Source: Pseudomonadota bacterium (GTDB taxonomy: Bacteria > Myxococcota_A > UBA796 > SXON01). From it: a stretch of 32,440 nt of DNA. This document shows, piece after piece, positions 32,435-32,440 of the stretch. Below the pieces are notes generated by a model. The model was not told the DNA's origin and did no database searches. It saw only the letters and a program-made list of their open reading frames with translations. Made by a program: the position numbers and the translations under genes. Where the stretch lies: the NCBI GenBank assembly GCA_030685065.1, contig JAUXQH010000003.1, forward strand, positions 1 to 32,440. Reading direction: 5' to 3'. The first letter of the stretch is position 1, and each line of letters opens with the position of its first letter.

Positions 32435-32440
32435 CAATCG

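Overview
The window is about 70% G+C and its gene set looks like a member of the Myxococcota or a related former deltaproteobacterial lineage. This is an inference from protein style: many lipoproteins with Asp/Thr-rich stalks, MopE-type metal-binding repeats, FG-GAP repeats, thrombospondin type 3 and ricin-type modules, a CotH-family lipoprotein and a PAS-domain kinase. I see no rRNA, tRNA, CRISPR array or prophage.

Layout. 1-1621 (minus) is a PAS sensor kinase cut by the window start. 1746-1971 is an intergenic element of four 21-bp units, followed by a RAYT-like HUH protein that lacks the expected tyrosine. 2784-5688 (minus) holds an OPT-family transporter and a metallophosphoesterase. 5835-8482 (plus) is an unrecognised 602-aa protein translationally coupled to a MaoC-type hydratase. 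A DUF924 protein and a left-handed beta-helix protein follow. 10444-15242 (minus) is a four-gene run: two lipoproteins, a Tat-type FAD amine-oxidase-like lipoprotein, and a His-rich polytopic membrane protein. A divergent FG-GAP lipoprotein occupies 15325-17340. 17345-24185 (minus) is a five-gene run: a 982-aa MopE/FG-GAP lipoprotein, a DUF4178 zinc-ribbon membrane protein, a 71-aa Gly-rich membrane protein, a DUF350 protein and a membrane-fused spermidine-synthase-like enzyme. Then come a patatin/DUF3336 lipase, an OsmC protein, a CotH-family lipoprotein, a secreted prolyl oligopeptidase, a membrane-anchored PD-(D/E)XK nuclease-like protein, a 117-aa protein coupled to a PrmA-like methyltransferase, and a gene-free end (31886-32440) with a second copy of the 21-bp-unit element.

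How the genes may work together (inference). The DUF4178/DUF350/aminopropyltransferase run looks like an envelope-associated polyamine module, here joined to a surface metal-binding lipoprotein. The FAD lipoprotein and the His-rich membrane protein look like a redox pair at the inner membrane. Much of the rest faces the periplasm or cell surface.

The most unusual signal is non-coding. Two elements of about 226 bp, 30 kb apart, each carry two 21-bp units at exactly 31-bp pitch and two inverted units at the same pitch. One lies just upstream of the RAYT-like gene. They look like a dispersed REP/BIME-like or MITE-like family.
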